A stretch of DNA of 64,000 nt from Providencia hangzhouensis (GCF_029193595.2 NZ_CP135052.1:434001-498000), one strand, 5' to 3'. Positions 29,539-39,340 are shown, counted from the first letter of the stretch. Notes: a model not told the origin generated them from the sequence alone. Program-made: numbers and translations.

Positions 29539-32091
29539 ATGGAAAACAAAATATTAAAACTTGGTTTGCTATCTTCATTGATAAGCTTATCTCTGTATTC
29601 ATATGGTGACGATTATTTTGATCCGAGCATGCTTGAAAGTCAGCTAGGAATTGATGCTAGCCAGTTAGATTTATCTCAATTTAATTCATCCAATACTATT
29701 CCGGCAGGTGTTTATCGCTTACAGATCGAAATAAATAGAAACATACTATCCGAACAAGATGTTAATTTTGTTGCAAACTCAAAAGGTCTTGTTGTACCTG
29801 AATTTGATAAGACAATCTTGGAAAATTGGGGGGTTAATGTAAAAGCACTGCCGGGGCTTAATAATTTATCTCCAGATGTTAAAATATTATCACTTAATGA
29901 CTACATTAAAGACGCAACAGTAAGAGTTGATGTTAGTAAGTTAAAATTAATAGTCACTGTCCCTCAAATATACATGGACAATAAAGTTCAAGGATATATT
30001 GATCCATCAATGTTAGATACTGGTGTTTCTGCATTATTTTTGAATTACTTCATTAGTGGTAATAAAAATAAAACAGATTCATCGTCTGGAACAAATAAAA
30101 GTGATAGTTTATTTGGAACATTGAATAGTGGCTTAAATTTAGGTCCTTGGAGACTGAGATCCAATATGAGTTACTCTTATTCTAAGAGTAATGGCGATAC
30201 TGAATCATCTACTGACTTTACTAATACATATATAATGAGAGCCCTTCACTCCATTAAATCTACAATGATGGTTGGTGAAATATCTACAGGTAGTGATGTT
30301 TTTGATTCTATTCCATTCAAAGGAATTAAAATATCAAGTGATGAGGCAATGCTTCCTAATAGCCAACGAGGCTTTGCTCCTGAAGTTGCAGGTATTGCTC
30401 AGTCTAATGCGCAGGTTACTATTAGACAAAATGGCTATGTTGTTTATCAAACATATGTGTCACCTGGAGCCTTTAGAATTAAAGATATATATTCTTCAGG
30501 TAACGCGGGTAACTTAGATGTTACGGTCAAGGAAGAAGATGGAACTGAGAAAACTTTCACAGTTGCGTATTCCTCATTACCTGTGATGCTTAGACCTGGT
30601 GGCTATAAGTATGAGACCAGTGTTGGTCGCTATGATGGTGGGTATACCGTTGATTCTAAACGATCTGATTTCTTTTTAGGATCTTTAATTTATGGTCTAC
30701 CTACAAATAGTACATTATATGGTGGCCTATTATTTGCGGATAATTATTTTTCAGCAGTAGCTGGCTTAGGTGTATCACTAGGCACTTTTGGTGCTTTATC
30801 TATGGATATTACCCATGCTACGGCTAATATGGATGGCGATTTAGGAGACCGCGCTGGACAATCATACCGTGTTCGTTATTCGAAAAGTATGATGTCGACA
30901 GGGACTTCTATCGATTTAACAGCTTTACGCTATTCTACTCGATCTTATTTTAGTTTTGCTGATTTCAATAACTATGACTATAAGTTGAAGGATGGGGTTG
31001 CGCCTTGGATTAACCAACGTCAGAGAGCGAGTTTTACCACTTCTATAACGCAAAGATTGGGAGAATATGGTAGTGTTTTCTTATCAGGAAGCATCTCTGA
31101 TTACTGGGAAATCAACCGTGAAGTTCGTCAGATGGTGATGGGATATAACGGAACTTATAACAAAATAAACTATGGTATTACATACAGCATAGATAGGATA
31201 AAAGATAATACATCTTGGCCTGAAAATAGAATGGTATCAGTAAATGTCAGCATACCGTTCAGCATATTTACTAACAATGTGTTAGCGAAGGATATATATA
31301 GTACTTATTCATTTAGCCAGAATAATGACGGCTATATTGATCAGCAAGCAGGAATTTCAGGTAACTTGTTAGATAATAAAATTTATTATGGTATTACGCA
31401 AGGGTATGGGAATAAAGGCGTCGGGAATAGTGGTTCTTTAAGTGCTGGTTATTCAGGTTCCTCGGGTAATATTTCCTCTGCATATAGCTATTCTAAGAAT
31501 AGTCAATCAATGAACGCAAGTGTCAATGGCGGCCTATTATTACATTCGGGTGGTGTTCTATTCGGGCGTACTATGGGGGATAGTATGGCGATCATTGAAG
31601 CTGAAGGTGCAGCTGGTACTAAGGTAAGTAACCAAGATGTAGAGGTTAATAATCGAGGTTATGCATTGTATCCTTATATATCTCCTTATAACGCAAATGT
31701 TATAAATATGGATGTCAACACACTACCTAATGATGTTCTTCTTAGAGAAACCAGTAAAACGGTTTATCCCGCAGCAGGGGCAATTGTTAAAGTTAAATTT
31801 GATACTAAAGTTGGATATCAAGCTGTTATCAACTTAAAAATGTCGAATGGTACTGTGCTGCCGTTTGGGGCTGTAGCATCGTTAATTGAAGAAAATGCAA
31901 CCGAAGAAAATACAGGTATTGTTGGCGATAATAATCAGTTATTTATGAGTGGGTTACCTGATTCTGGTAAATTGCAAATTCGTTGGGGTGCAAATAGCAA
32001 CCAACAATGTTTAGCGTCATTCTCTAACTTAGGCAGCATTAATATAAGTAAAGGACAGGCAATCCGTACTATCTCTATTAATTGCCAATAA
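29539..32091 (+). CDS. outer-membrane fimbrial usher (FimD/PapC family)
   Basis: 850 residues, the family length. Secretes and polymerises pilins through a 24-strand beta-barrel. Signal peptide to about residue 23, N-terminal chaperone-binding domain (FDPSMLE, IPAGVYRLQIEINRN), barrel with a plug region (GFAPEVAGIAQSNAQVTIRQNG written in parts: GFAPEVAGIAQ, NAQVTIRQNGYVVYQT, PGAFRIKDIYSSG), DLDVTVKEEDG-like strand NLDVTVKEEDG, and C-terminal domains ending in a Cys pair (QQCLASF and SINCQ). TAAGG lies eight bases before the ATG. The only usher in the operon, so it must accept complexes from all three chaperones. Confidence 0.94.
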   Translation: MENKILKLGLLSSLISLSLYSYGDDYFDPSMLESQLGIDASQLDLSQFNSSNTIPAGVYRLQIEINRNILSEQDVNFVANSKGLVVPEFDKTILENWGVNVKALPGLNNLSPDVKILSLNDYIKDATVRVDVSKLKLIVTVPQIYMDNKVQGYIDPSMLDTGVSALFLNYFISGNKNKTDSSSGTNKSDSLFGTLNSGLNLGPWRLRSNMSYSYSKSNGDTESSTDFTNTYIMRALHSIKSTMMVGEISTGSDVFDSIPFKGIKISSDEAMLPNSQRGFAPEVAGIAQSNAQVTIRQNGYVVYQTYVSPGAFRIKDIYSSGNAGNLDVTVKEEDGTEKTFTVAYSSLPVMLRPGGYKYETSVGRYDGGYTVDSKRSDFFLGSLIYGLPTNSTLYGGLLFADNYFSAVAGLGVSLGTFGALSMDITHATANMDGDLGDRAGQSYRVRYSKSMMSTGTSIDLTALRYSTRSYFSFADFNNYDYKLKDGVAPWINQRQRASFTTSITQRLGEYGSVFLSGSISDYWEINREVRQMVMGYNGTYNKINYGITYSIDRIKDNTSWPENRMVSVNVSIPFSIFTNNVLAKDIYSTYSFSQNNDGYIDQQAGISGNLLDNKIYYGITQGYGNKGVGNSGSLSAGYSGSSGNISSAYSYSKNSQSMNASVNGGLLLHSGGVLFGRTMGDSMAIIEAEGAAGTKVSNQDVEVNNRGYALYPYISPYNANVINMDVNTLPNDVLLRETSKTVYPAAGAIVKVKFDTKVGYQAVINLKMSNGTVLPFGAVASLIEENATEENTGIVGDNNQLFMSGLPDSGKLQIRWGANSNQQCLASFSNLGSINISKGQAIRTISINCQ

Positions 32092-32136
32092 TTTGTTATA
32101 CCGGACTCTTACCTTATTAAAATTTTAAGAGGGGCT

Positions 32137-33378
32137 ATGAAATTTTTTATTAAAAATAAGTCAATTAATTCACCGTTAATATTGTTGATATCACTGATTT
32201 CATTCTTTCCAATGAAATCGATGATAGCAGCTCAGAACGGCGGTACAATGACATTAACATTAGAAGGTATTATTGACTTAGAGCACCCGAAGGCAGCAAC
32301 GGATCCCTACTTAGTCGAAGGTAGGCTGTCTGGTCGAACTTCTACAACCTATAACTATATTTATGGGTCCAAAACTCAAGCGTGGACATCACCGGATTTT
32401 GCGATTTTTTCTATTTCACCTCGCAGTACATCTTGTGTTGATGAGCCTATTGTGGAAGGGGGGCCGAATGCAACTGCAGCCCTGCAGAAAGTTCCTGGAG
32501 TCAATAAAGTTGGAATAAAACTTACTCATGCTAGCGGCGCTTATGCCTATATTGTTCCTAGTTTAGGTTTTTCTGTAAAACTTTCAGGAAATAACAATAT
32601 AGGTTCATCAGGATTCGTTAAAGAAAGCTATAGTGGTGTAGTATTCGAAGATGTACCTAATTTGGTGGATAGAAGTACTAAAGGCAACCGTCAGTGGAAG
32701 CTTTGTTACACACCACCGGATGGGACAAGAGCTCCTGGTGGTTATAATTCAAAAAGGAATGTTAGTGTATATATAGCAGGTCCAATGCAAATGTATGCAC
32801 CTGTGCCTATACAACCTGGCCGTTACTCATATAGTGGAATTCCATTATATGTTGGCTCTTATGGTCAAGATAATGATCAAGATGGTGTTAGTACATTACA
32901 AATTTCAACTAGCTTGAACGTTGTAAGGGTTTGTAGTATTTCTGATGTTAGCCAAGACAATTTTACTATTATTGCTGGTAGAGAAACTGAGTTTTTCAGA
33001 CAATCCAGTTTTAAATATAAATGTACAGCAGATAATAAACCAATTTACATTTCTGCGATCGCTCGTGAAGGAACTGTGGATTCAGCTAACCAACATAAGT
33101 TATGGTTCGACCGAACTGGTGGAAACATAACCTCTAATACGCCATATCTGTTAGCATTACCATATGCAGCTGGTAGTAGCGGAAGCTTAACTTGTAAGGA
33201 CGAAGGAAAAGCGGGCTTATTGAATTTTGCTAACCAAGAAGAAACCTTATTAGGGTTAAACTCTGTTTCTAATGTAGTTCAAGATCTAAATATTAAGTGG
33301 GCTATTTGCTTAAATCCGAATACAGAGATAGGAAAGTATAGAGCACGTGTTGAAGTATCTATATATACTAAAGTTTAG
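32137..33378 (+). CDS. two-domain fimbrial tip adhesin
   Basis: 413-residue exported protein, about twice a pilin, in the adhesin position after the usher. Signal peptide to about residue 32 (MIAAQNGG). The N-terminal half (about 33-250) is the likely receptor-binding domain, with its own cysteines (STSCVDEP, KLCYTPPDG) and no recognised fold; the C-terminal half is pilin-like with CSISDVS, FKYKCTAD, SLTCKDEG and IKWAICLNPN, ending YRARVEVSIYTKV. Size, order and two-part build support tip adhesin. The ligand cannot be predicted. Confidence 0.8.
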   Translation: MKFFIKNKSINSPLILLISLISFFPMKSMIAAQNGGTMTLTLEGIIDLEHPKAATDPYLVEGRLSGRTSTTYNYIYGSKTQAWTSPDFAIFSISPRSTSCVDEPIVEGGPNATAALQKVPGVNKVGIKLTHASGAYAYIVPSLGFSVKLSGNNNIGSSGFVKESYSGVVFEDVPNLVDRSTKGNRQWKLCYTPPDGTRAPGGYNSKRNVSVYIAGPMQMYAPVPIQPGRYSYSGIPLYVGSYGQDNDQDGVSTLQISTSLNVVRVCSISDVSQDNFTIIAGRETEFFRQSSFKYKCTADNKPIYISAIAREGTVDSANQHKLWFDRTGGNITSNTPYLLALPYAAGSSGSLTCKDEGKAGLLNFANQEETLLGLNSVSNVVQDLNIKWAICLNPNTEIGKYRARVEVSIYTKV

Positions 33379-33422
33379 CAATATCAGTGGAATTATTTTA
33401 TTAAGAAAAATTGGGTGATAAA

Positions 33423-34181
33423 ATGTTTTTCCGTTCACTAGGGTTAGTTCCATTATTTTTATCTTTATTTTTTGGTTTTATAAGCGTATCTTGGGGGGAG
33501 AATAGAACATTAGTTTTTCCCTACCAAAGAACAACATTTATTGAAGGTGAGAAAAGTGTGTCATTTAGAATTTTGAATGATACAGATAAAACACCTTATT
33601 TAATGCAATCATCTGTTGAATTATTAGATGAAGGTAGTGGTCTTGATATAAAAGAAAATAATATAAATATTCCTTTTATGGTCACTCCTCCACTTCATAA
33701 GCTGGAAGCTGGCAACTCTTATACTTGGCGAGTTATGTTTATTGGTGATAGTGATAAATTAGCGAAAGATAGGGAAACGGTTTATATTGTAAAATATAGA
33801 GCTATCCCTCCATTAGACAAAAACATGCGAGAAAATAATAGTAGTATTGATGTAAATACTATTCAAGTCCTTCACTTTAAAGTTTATTATAGGCCTAAGC
33901 AATTTGCTAATTTAACCATAGAAAATGAGCAAAAAAAGATTTCCTTTAGGCGAGAAGGAAATAATATTATAGTTAAAAATAATTCACCAATTTATATGTC
34001 CTTTGAAAGTTTGGCTGTTAATGGAGTATCCGTTGATTACAAAGAATTATTTAAGCCAATTAAGCCACTATCAGAGCAAATATTCATTTCAGATAGCAAA
34101 ATCCGTGATGTAAATACGATTACATGGAGTGTGTTGGATGAATTAGTATTAGAATTGCCTAAAAATACATCCACACTGTAA
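33423..34181 (+). CDS. periplasmic pilus chaperone 3 (PapD family)
   Basis: 252 residues: signal ending near SVSWG-ENR, domain 1 with FPYQRTTFIEGEKSVSFRI, FMVTPPLHKLEAGNSYTWRV, the signature KLAKDRETVYIVKYRAIPP and FKVYYRP, domain 2 with KNNSPIYMSFESLAVNG. The insertion before the PPL strand (DEGSGLDIKENNINI) is longer than in the other two. ATG at 33423 is chosen over a TTG at 33411. Placed directly after the adhesin, it may be dedicated to it. Last gene of the pilus operon. Confidence 0.86.
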   Translation: MFFRSLGLVPLFLSLFFGFISVSWGENRTLVFPYQRTTFIEGEKSVSFRILNDTDKTPYLMQSSVELLDEGSGLDIKENNINIPFMVTPPLHKLEAGNSYTWRVMFIGDSDKLAKDRETVYIVKYRAIPPLDKNMRENNSSIDVNTIQVLHFKVYYRPKQFANLTIENEQKKISFRREGNNIIVKNNSPIYMSFESLAVNGVSVDYKELFKPIKPLSEQIFISDSKIRDVNTITWSVLDELVLELPKNTSTL

Positions 34182-34266
34182 TTTACAGGTAATGTTATAG
34201 TATTTAGGGCTAGGAGTAACTTGATTTGTTTAATAATGTAATCCTATGTATTACTGAGAGATCCAA

Positions 34267-35340
34267 ATGCAAGATATAATGTATAAACTGAAGGATTACG
34301 AGAAAGAAAAACTATCTACCTTTTTATTTTTTATTCTTTATTTTTTGTTTTTTTTCTCATCTCTAGCCTTTTCAAAATCCGATACTAACTTTCGTCTTGT
34401 CATCCATGGCGGAGCAGGGGATATTACAGAACGTTTACTCACTCTTGAATTACAAAAAGAGCATGAAGAGAAATTAAAGGAAGCATTACAGGCAGGATAT
34501 TCCATTTTAGCTCAAGGTGGCGATAGTATAGATGCCGTTCAAGCGGCTGTGATCGTAATGGAAGACTCTCCGCTATATAACGCAGGTAAAGGGGCTTCTT
34601 TAACTACAGATAATAAAGTGGAATTAGATGCTTCTATCATGGATGGTCGCGATCGCAAAGCTGGCGCCGTAGCGGGTGTATCGAATGTAAAAAACCCTAT
34701 CATGGCCGCCTATAAAGTGATGACTAAAACCCCTTATGTGATGATGGGAGGAACCGGAGCTGAACAATTTGCGAAATCAGAAGGGTTAGATATTGTTGAT
34801 GAATCCTATTTTATTACTGAAAAACGCAGCGAACAATTAAAGAAAGTGAAAGAGATCAGCCGGAAACTCGATCAAGAAAAGGGAATTAACGCCTCGCTAT
34901 TTATAGACCCGCTAATGTTTGATTATAAGTATGGCACTGTGGGTGCTGTTGCCGTTGATAGCCGCGGAAATGTTGCCGCAGCAACCTCTACAGGTGGCAG
35001 TACTAATAAACATTATGGCCGAATTGGTGATTCACCCATTATTGGAGCTGGAACATATGCGGATAATAATACAGTTGCAATTTCTACAACTGGTTTAGGT
35101 GAGGTCTTTATCCGAGGTGTTGCTGCTTATGATGTTGTTGCTCAAATAAAATACGGCAATACGCCATTGGCTGAAGCCACAATGAATACTTTGAATTCAG
35201 TGAAAGATATGGGAGGCACTGGAGGTATTATCGCTGTAGATAATAAGGGCAATTTTGTTATGCAATTTAATACTAAAGGTATGTTTCGCGGGATGATTGA
35301 TCAAAATGGTGTTTCACAAGTTGCAATGTTTGGTTTTTAA
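34267..35340 (+). CDS. exported isoaspartyl peptidase / type III L-asparaginase
   Basis: 357-residue Ntn-hydrolase of the IaaA (plant-type asparaginase) family, which removes beta-aspartyl residues from isoaspartyl dipeptides and hydrolyses asparagine after self-cleavage. Family blocks: LVIHGGAGD, AGYSILAQGGDSIDAVQAAV, PLYNAGKGASLTTD, ELDASIMDG, and the cleavage site KYGTVGAVAVD, where Thr224 would become the N-terminal nucleophile; then ISTTGLGE and the GGTGGIIAVD strand. Residues 17-36 form a hydrophobic segment ending LAFS-KSD that reads as a signal peptide, whereas E. coli IaaA is cytoplasmic. It lies 85 bases after the last chaperone, same strand; a link to fimbriae is not shown. Confidence 0.88.
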   Translation: MQDIMYKLKDYEKEKLSTFLFFILYFLFFFSSLAFSKSDTNFRLVIHGGAGDITERLLTLELQKEHEEKLKEALQAGYSILAQGGDSIDAVQAAVIVMEDSPLYNAGKGASLTTDNKVELDASIMDGRDRKAGAVAGVSNVKNPIMAAYKVMTKTPYVMMGGTGAEQFAKSEGLDIVDESYFITEKRSEQLKKVKEISRKLDQEKGINASLFIDPLMFDYKYGTVGAVAVDSRGNVAAATSTGGSTNKHYGRIGDSPIIGAGTYADNNTVAISTTGLGEVFIRGVAAYDVVAQIKYGNTPLAEATMNTLNSVKDMGGTGGIIAVDNKGNFVMQFNTKGMFRGMIDQNGVSQVAMFGF

Positions 35341-35421
35341 TATGTTATCTATTTAATTTTAATTGTTTTTTATTTTTAAGAATCGAATTTGAAATTACTA
35401 GTTTCCCATGTTGACGGTTTT

Positions 35422-35459
35422 GCCTACTTAAGCGTAATTGTTGGTAGGCTTTTTTTTTA
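35422..35459 (+). terminator. terminator after the isoaspartyl peptidase gene
   Basis: GCCTAC (35422-35427) pairs with GTAGGC (35444-35449), followed by a run of nine T. The T-run touches the stop of the convergent FidL-like gene. Confidence 0.8.
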
Positions 35460-35933
35460 TTGGAGTTGGCATGTAAAAGCAGAAGAAGATTCATCTTTGA
35501 TAATATAAAGATTATCACTCATTTTAGTTATATTAATATAGTACTTGATTTTATCTTTTTCTAATTGAATGAAATTAGAAAATAGCTTCTCAGGTATATT
35601 ATCTGAATTGGTTACTGATGAAGATTTAAAGGTAACAACATAGTTACCATTGTGGTCAATCGCTAAGTAATTAAAATAAATTGCTCTATTAAGCCGGTAG
35701 ATTTTTTTATCATCTTTTAAGTAGCCATACATATTCATGCGACCATAATTTTTTGTTGAAATTTGTAAATTAATCTTTGATTTCAAGCTCAACCCATTCT
35801 GTGTATTATTATCTTTAATCCATAATATTTCAGAATGGCAGATTTGAACATTGTGATTATTTTTATTGATAACAAAGGATGCGGTTGATGCGGTTGCGAT
35901 TAAAAATAACGATACGGCAATATATTTTTTCAT
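35457..35933 (-). CDS. FidL-like inner-membrane protein
   Basis: 158 residues with one N-terminal hydrophobic segment (IAVSLFLIATASTASFVI) and a polar, probably periplasmic rest. Sequence features (NGLSLKSKINLQIS, KNYGRMNMYGYLKDDKKIYRLNR) and, above all, linkage to a ToxR-like regulator recall FidL, encoded next to MarT on Salmonella SPI-3. Its start codon abuts the stop of the regulator gene, so translation is coupled. FidL has no established biochemical role; a partner or modulator of the regulator's periplasmic domain, like ToxS for ToxR, is inference. Confidence 0.72.
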   Translation of the reverse strand: MKKYIAVSLFLIATASTASFVINKNNHNVQICHSEILWIKDNNTQNGLSLKSKINLQISTKNYGRMNMYGYLKDDKKIYRLNRAIYFNYLAIDHNGNYVVTFKSSSVTNSDNIPEKLFSNFIQLEKDKIKYYINITKMSDNLYIIKDESSSAFTCQLQ

Positions 35934-36869
35934 TCAAATTCTCTGATCATTAATCGATATGCAATCATGTTTAATGTTAATGCTGCTACAAATGCTGAGA
36001 GATATATTTTTATCAATGGAATAAGCTTGATTTAAGTCTGACAAAAGAATGATTCTTTTGGGTTCATCACATCGAATATTATATTTATCCAGCTTGCTAT
36101 GTATTAGATTGATATTATCGCTAGAAACTTTAGCTAGCATATTAACCGGTGCTTGTATGATACATTTTTCACGTGAACTGACTGACAGGTAGTCACTCGT
36201 TGGATTTTCCTTAGCCATATAATACCAAAAAAATAAATTAATTAAATAGCATATCGCTATTGTTGAAATAGCTAATAGCAATATTTTTAAAGTTTTTTTG
36301 TTTAATGTTTTTTTGTTTTTATTTTTAATCGCGAGTGTCGTATTGATATTGCTACTATTGTCTTCTCCAGTTAATAATTCCGAGTTATTGGTATTTTCAT
36401 CAAGTGATAAGTTTTCTGATACTGTGTTATCAGGGAGTTTTTGAGATAACTCTGAATTTTCGATATAGCCATGCTTACTTATATGAAGGGGACTAACTTC
36501 ATTATTTTGTTCGTCAGATTTTACGTGTATAACGATATGACTATCAAGACGAAATCCTTTTTTGGGTACTGTAACAATACACTTAGGATCAATACTGACC
36601 TGCTCTAATTTTTTTCTTATTTCACTAATGTAAGTATTTAAATTATTATTAGAACCAACAAGGCCATATTCTTCCCATACATTCGTTAAAAGTTCATCTC
36701 GTGTTGCGAGTCCTTTTTTTAAATTTAATGAGATAATCTCATCGAATAATCTAGCAGCAGGTTTAGATAATTCAATAAATTGATTTTTATCATCTTTTGA
36801 GTATATTAAGCTTGTGTTTTTTTCGAAAATATATTTTTCGTCAATAGTGTAGTCATGTGACTCGTTCAT
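35934..36869 (-). CDS. membrane-anchored winged-helix regulator, MarT/ToxR-like
   Basis: 311 residues. The N-terminal OmpR-type winged helix (about 8-110) lies without a receiver domain: LSKPAARLFDEIISLN, TRDELLTNVWEEYGLVGSNN, LNTYISEIRKKLEQ, IVTVPKKGFRLDS. A polar linker of some 80 residues, one transmembrane helix (about 191-213, ILLLAISTIAICYLINLFF), and a roughly 95-residue periplasmic domain with several Cys follow. This is the ToxR/CadC/MarT layout, in which a membrane regulator senses periplasmic conditions and binds DNA directly. MarT activates an adhesin gene in Salmonella; the nearby fimbrial operon is a plausible target here but that is inference. Confidence 0.82.
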   Translation of the reverse strand: MNESHDYTIDEKYIFEKNTSLIYSKDDKNQFIELSKPAARLFDEIISLNLKKGLATRDELLTNVWEEYGLVGSNNNLNTYISEIRKKLEQVSIDPKCIVTVPKKGFRLDSHIVIHVKSDEQNNEVSPLHISKHGYIENSELSQKLPDNTVSENLSLDENTNNSELLTGEDNSSNINTTLAIKNKNKKTLNKKTLKILLLAISTIAICYLINLFFWYYMAKENPTSDYLSVSSREKCIIQAPVNMLAKVSSDNINLIHSKLDKYNIRCDEPKRIILLSDLNQAYSIDKNISLSICSSINIKHDCISINDQRI

Positions 36870-37317
36870 AGATGCCGTCTGCTCTCTAATTAAAATAACG
36901 AATAGAAAATCTAAAAGTAATAACAGCCAATTTTAATAAATAGGCTGAATAAATATTATTATTTAACTTCTTGTTGTTATAGTTTAAATAGGGATTCAAT
37001 TTACTGCAAGTTTTATGCGATGAGCTTTTTTGTAATTAATTAGCAAATTTATTGAATTGATACCTTGGTTGGGTTTAAAAACTGTATTAAAATAATTTTT
37101 AGGTGATTTAATTCATATTGCCTACATATTTGTTGTTAAAAAAATATATTAATCTAAATAAATCCATTCTTACCTATGGATGTTCTTTTGTGGGAATAAT
37201 CCTAGGTATTTGCACTTAAATTAATGCCTTTGTTATTTTATGAGAGACAGAAGTTAATTTTGTAAAGTTTACACTTTATTAGGCGAAGAAATTAATCTTC
37301 GCCTAATATATTAAGGA
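36870..37317. other. gap between MarT-like gene and TonB receptor gene
   Basis: 448 AT-rich bases. The terminator of the receptor gene occupies 37279-37306 and the rest is presumably the promoter region of the MarT-like/fidL pair. No other feature seen. Confidence 0.5.
37279..37306 (-). terminator. terminator of the TonB receptor gene
   Basis: TTAGGCGAAGA and TCTTCGCCTAA form an 11-pair stem around AATTAA just after the receptor stop codon. The T-run is modest. Confidence 0.75.
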
Positions 37318-39315
37318 TTAATATTTATATTCAATACCTAACCAATAGTTACGGCCTTCTTCAATATAACCATTAGTGTATTCATAGGATTTATCAAATA
37401 AGTTGTTCACTGAGGTGTTAACAGAAATACCTTGGCCAAAATCATAATCTAAGCGCAGGTCAGTTTTAGCATAGCCACGTACTTTGCTTTCTGCATCAAC
37501 ATAATTAAATGCCCAACTTCTTGCTTCTTCGGTAATGGTAATGCTAAATGGATCGTATGGCGTGAATTTCACCCAAGCAAAGGCTTTGTGGGTAGGTAAT
37601 TCGGCAACGTGTTTTACACTGTAGTGCTTAGGATCAGCGTGAATATATCCGTAGCTTAAACCAGTTTCCATCCAATCAGTGATTTGTCCGTTAGTCCCTA
37701 AATCAATCCCAAAGTAGTCAACTTTGCCACTATTGCGGTTTTCAAGCACGTATCCCCCATTTTTATTAGTACCAACACGATGGGCCATAATCGCATCAGA
37801 GACATGGTTGTAATAAATACTTGATGTATATGACCAAACTGGGGAGATATGACCTTTATAGGTCAAATCGTAAGTTAGGGCTCGTTCTGTATCAATATGA
37901 GGATTAATGATAAAGGTATCATCACTTTTCATTTTTTCTTTGGTATAGCGTTCTTTCTGTGTTGGGAAACGGCTTCTTTCTGATACCGAGAACTGTACGG
38001 TATCTTCATTTTCTAAATGGTAACGAGCCATCATTTCCCAGTTGAATGCATGTTGGCTATTACCATCATATTTTTCAAAATCTCCTGATTTGTAATCATA
38101 ACGTTTGCCGTCGGCACTTTTGCGCCAATCGTAGCCAATACCAGCGATAATATCGAGATTATCTATCGCAACCCATTGATATTCTGTAGCAATAGAATAG
38201 GTATTATCTTTATAGCGGTCGAATGGGACATCTCTCTTTGCACGTGCGCGGTGAACGTCTTCTTTCCAGTGTGCGGCAAATGACAGCATATCTAATTCAC
38301 GCACGGTGAAGTCAACACGCATGTCAGCCCCATTACTGTAGTCATCATAGCGGCTGTAGTTATAGATACCGTCTTTATAGTCTTTAACAGACCTATATTG
38401 ATGGAGTGTATTCTTAAATGTGTCGTGGTACAGACGGCTCTGTAACGCGATATCATTGGTTATTTGGGTTGTTCCATTGAAATAAATACTTTCTTTATCA
38501 TAAGCTGGCCATTGCCAAATTTGAGGTTTGGTGTTTGTTACACTCGGCGGGCTGTTTTTATCACCATCTTGCTTTAGATAGGTAACCACATACTCGTCAG
38601 CTTCACGGGGTATCCAGCCCACTTTCACCATCATACGTTTATCGTCTGTTGCAGAGTTAGGACGGCGTCCATTATTTCCCGCCAATGGGTTATCATTTTC
38701 TGAACTCGGGATCCCCATAAAACGCTGCTTATATTGGCTACCACTGACTTGAATAAAACCTAAGTCATTGCGGCCACCTAAGCGTGCACTAATATTGTGG
38801 GCATTATCTGCGCCACGAGCGAAACCTTGGTTTAAGCTGATATTGGCCTCAAAAGGTTTTTTAGGGGTAGCGGTGGTTAGGTTAATCGCTCCCCCCATCA
38901 AGTTTGGACCTTGTAATAGTGAAGTATATCCGGTTGATAGCTCAACGCTTGCGAGTTCGCTCGTCATAAAGCGCCCTAGGTCAAGGGTGCCATCATAAGG
39001 GACATAAGTTGGGATGCCATCAAAAAAGATAGGGACTTGGCGGCTATCAAATCCACGTACATTCACTTGGGTTTCGTTGCGATTACCTGATTTTTGAATG
39101 GATACACCTGGCATTGTACTCAGTGCTTGTGCAACGTTGGTTTTATTCAATTGTGTCATTTGCTCTTGCGTGATGACATTTGCATCCGCTGCTAATGGTG
39201 TACTCCAAACAGACATCACATCAGTGTTTTTTTCTGCTTTAGGGTCAGACGCGGCTTGTCCCTGTGCTGCGAATAAAGCCATCCCAACCAAATAGGTAAT
39301 TTGTTTTATTTTCAT
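37318..39315 (-). CDS. TonB-dependent outer-membrane receptor (predicted molybdenum/tungsten-compound uptake)
   Basis: 665 residues: signal peptide (1-22, ending QGQA), a TonB-box-like stretch DVMSVWS near residue 33, plug domain to about 165 (TQLNKTNVAQALSTMPGVSI, NVRGFDSRQVPIFFDG, LQGPNLMGGAINLTTATPK), then a 22-strand barrel ending in ...GIEYKY. The overall type is that of ferri-siderophore or metallophore receptors. It is transcribed alone, behind modD and the ABC importer genes, and its 132-base upstream gap carries a ModE-like operator. Substrate is therefore predicted to be a molybdenum or tungsten complex rather than iron; the sequence alone does not prove this. Confidence 0.85.
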   Translation of the reverse strand: MKIKQITYLVGMALFAAQGQAASDPKAEKNTDVMSVWSTPLAADANVITQEQMTQLNKTNVAQALSTMPGVSIQKSGNRNETQVNVRGFDSRQVPIFFDGIPTYVPYDGTLDLGRFMTSELASVELSTGYTSLLQGPNLMGGAINLTTATPKKPFEANISLNQGFARGADNAHNISARLGGRNDLGFIQVSGSQYKQRFMGIPSSENDNPLAGNNGRRPNSATDDKRMMVKVGWIPREADEYVVTYLKQDGDKNSPPSVTNTKPQIWQWPAYDKESIYFNGTTQITNDIALQSRLYHDTFKNTLHQYRSVKDYKDGIYNYSRYDDYSNGADMRVDFTVRELDMLSFAAHWKEDVHRARAKRDVPFDRYKDNTYSIATEYQWVAIDNLDIIAGIGYDWRKSADGKRYDYKSGDFEKYDGNSQHAFNWEMMARYHLENEDTVQFSVSERSRFPTQKERYTKEKMKSDDTFIINPHIDTERALTYDLTYKGHISPVWSYTSSIYYNHVSDAIMAHRVGTNKNGGYVLENRNSGKVDYFGIDLGTNGQITDWMETGLSYGYIHADPKHYSVKHVAELPTHKAFAWVKFTPYDPFSITITEEARSWAFNYVDAESKVRGYAKTDLRLDYDFGQGISVNTSVNNLFDKSYEYTNGYIEEGRNYWLGIEYKY

Positions 39316-39340
39316 TATGTCTTTCCAGTTTTATGAATAA

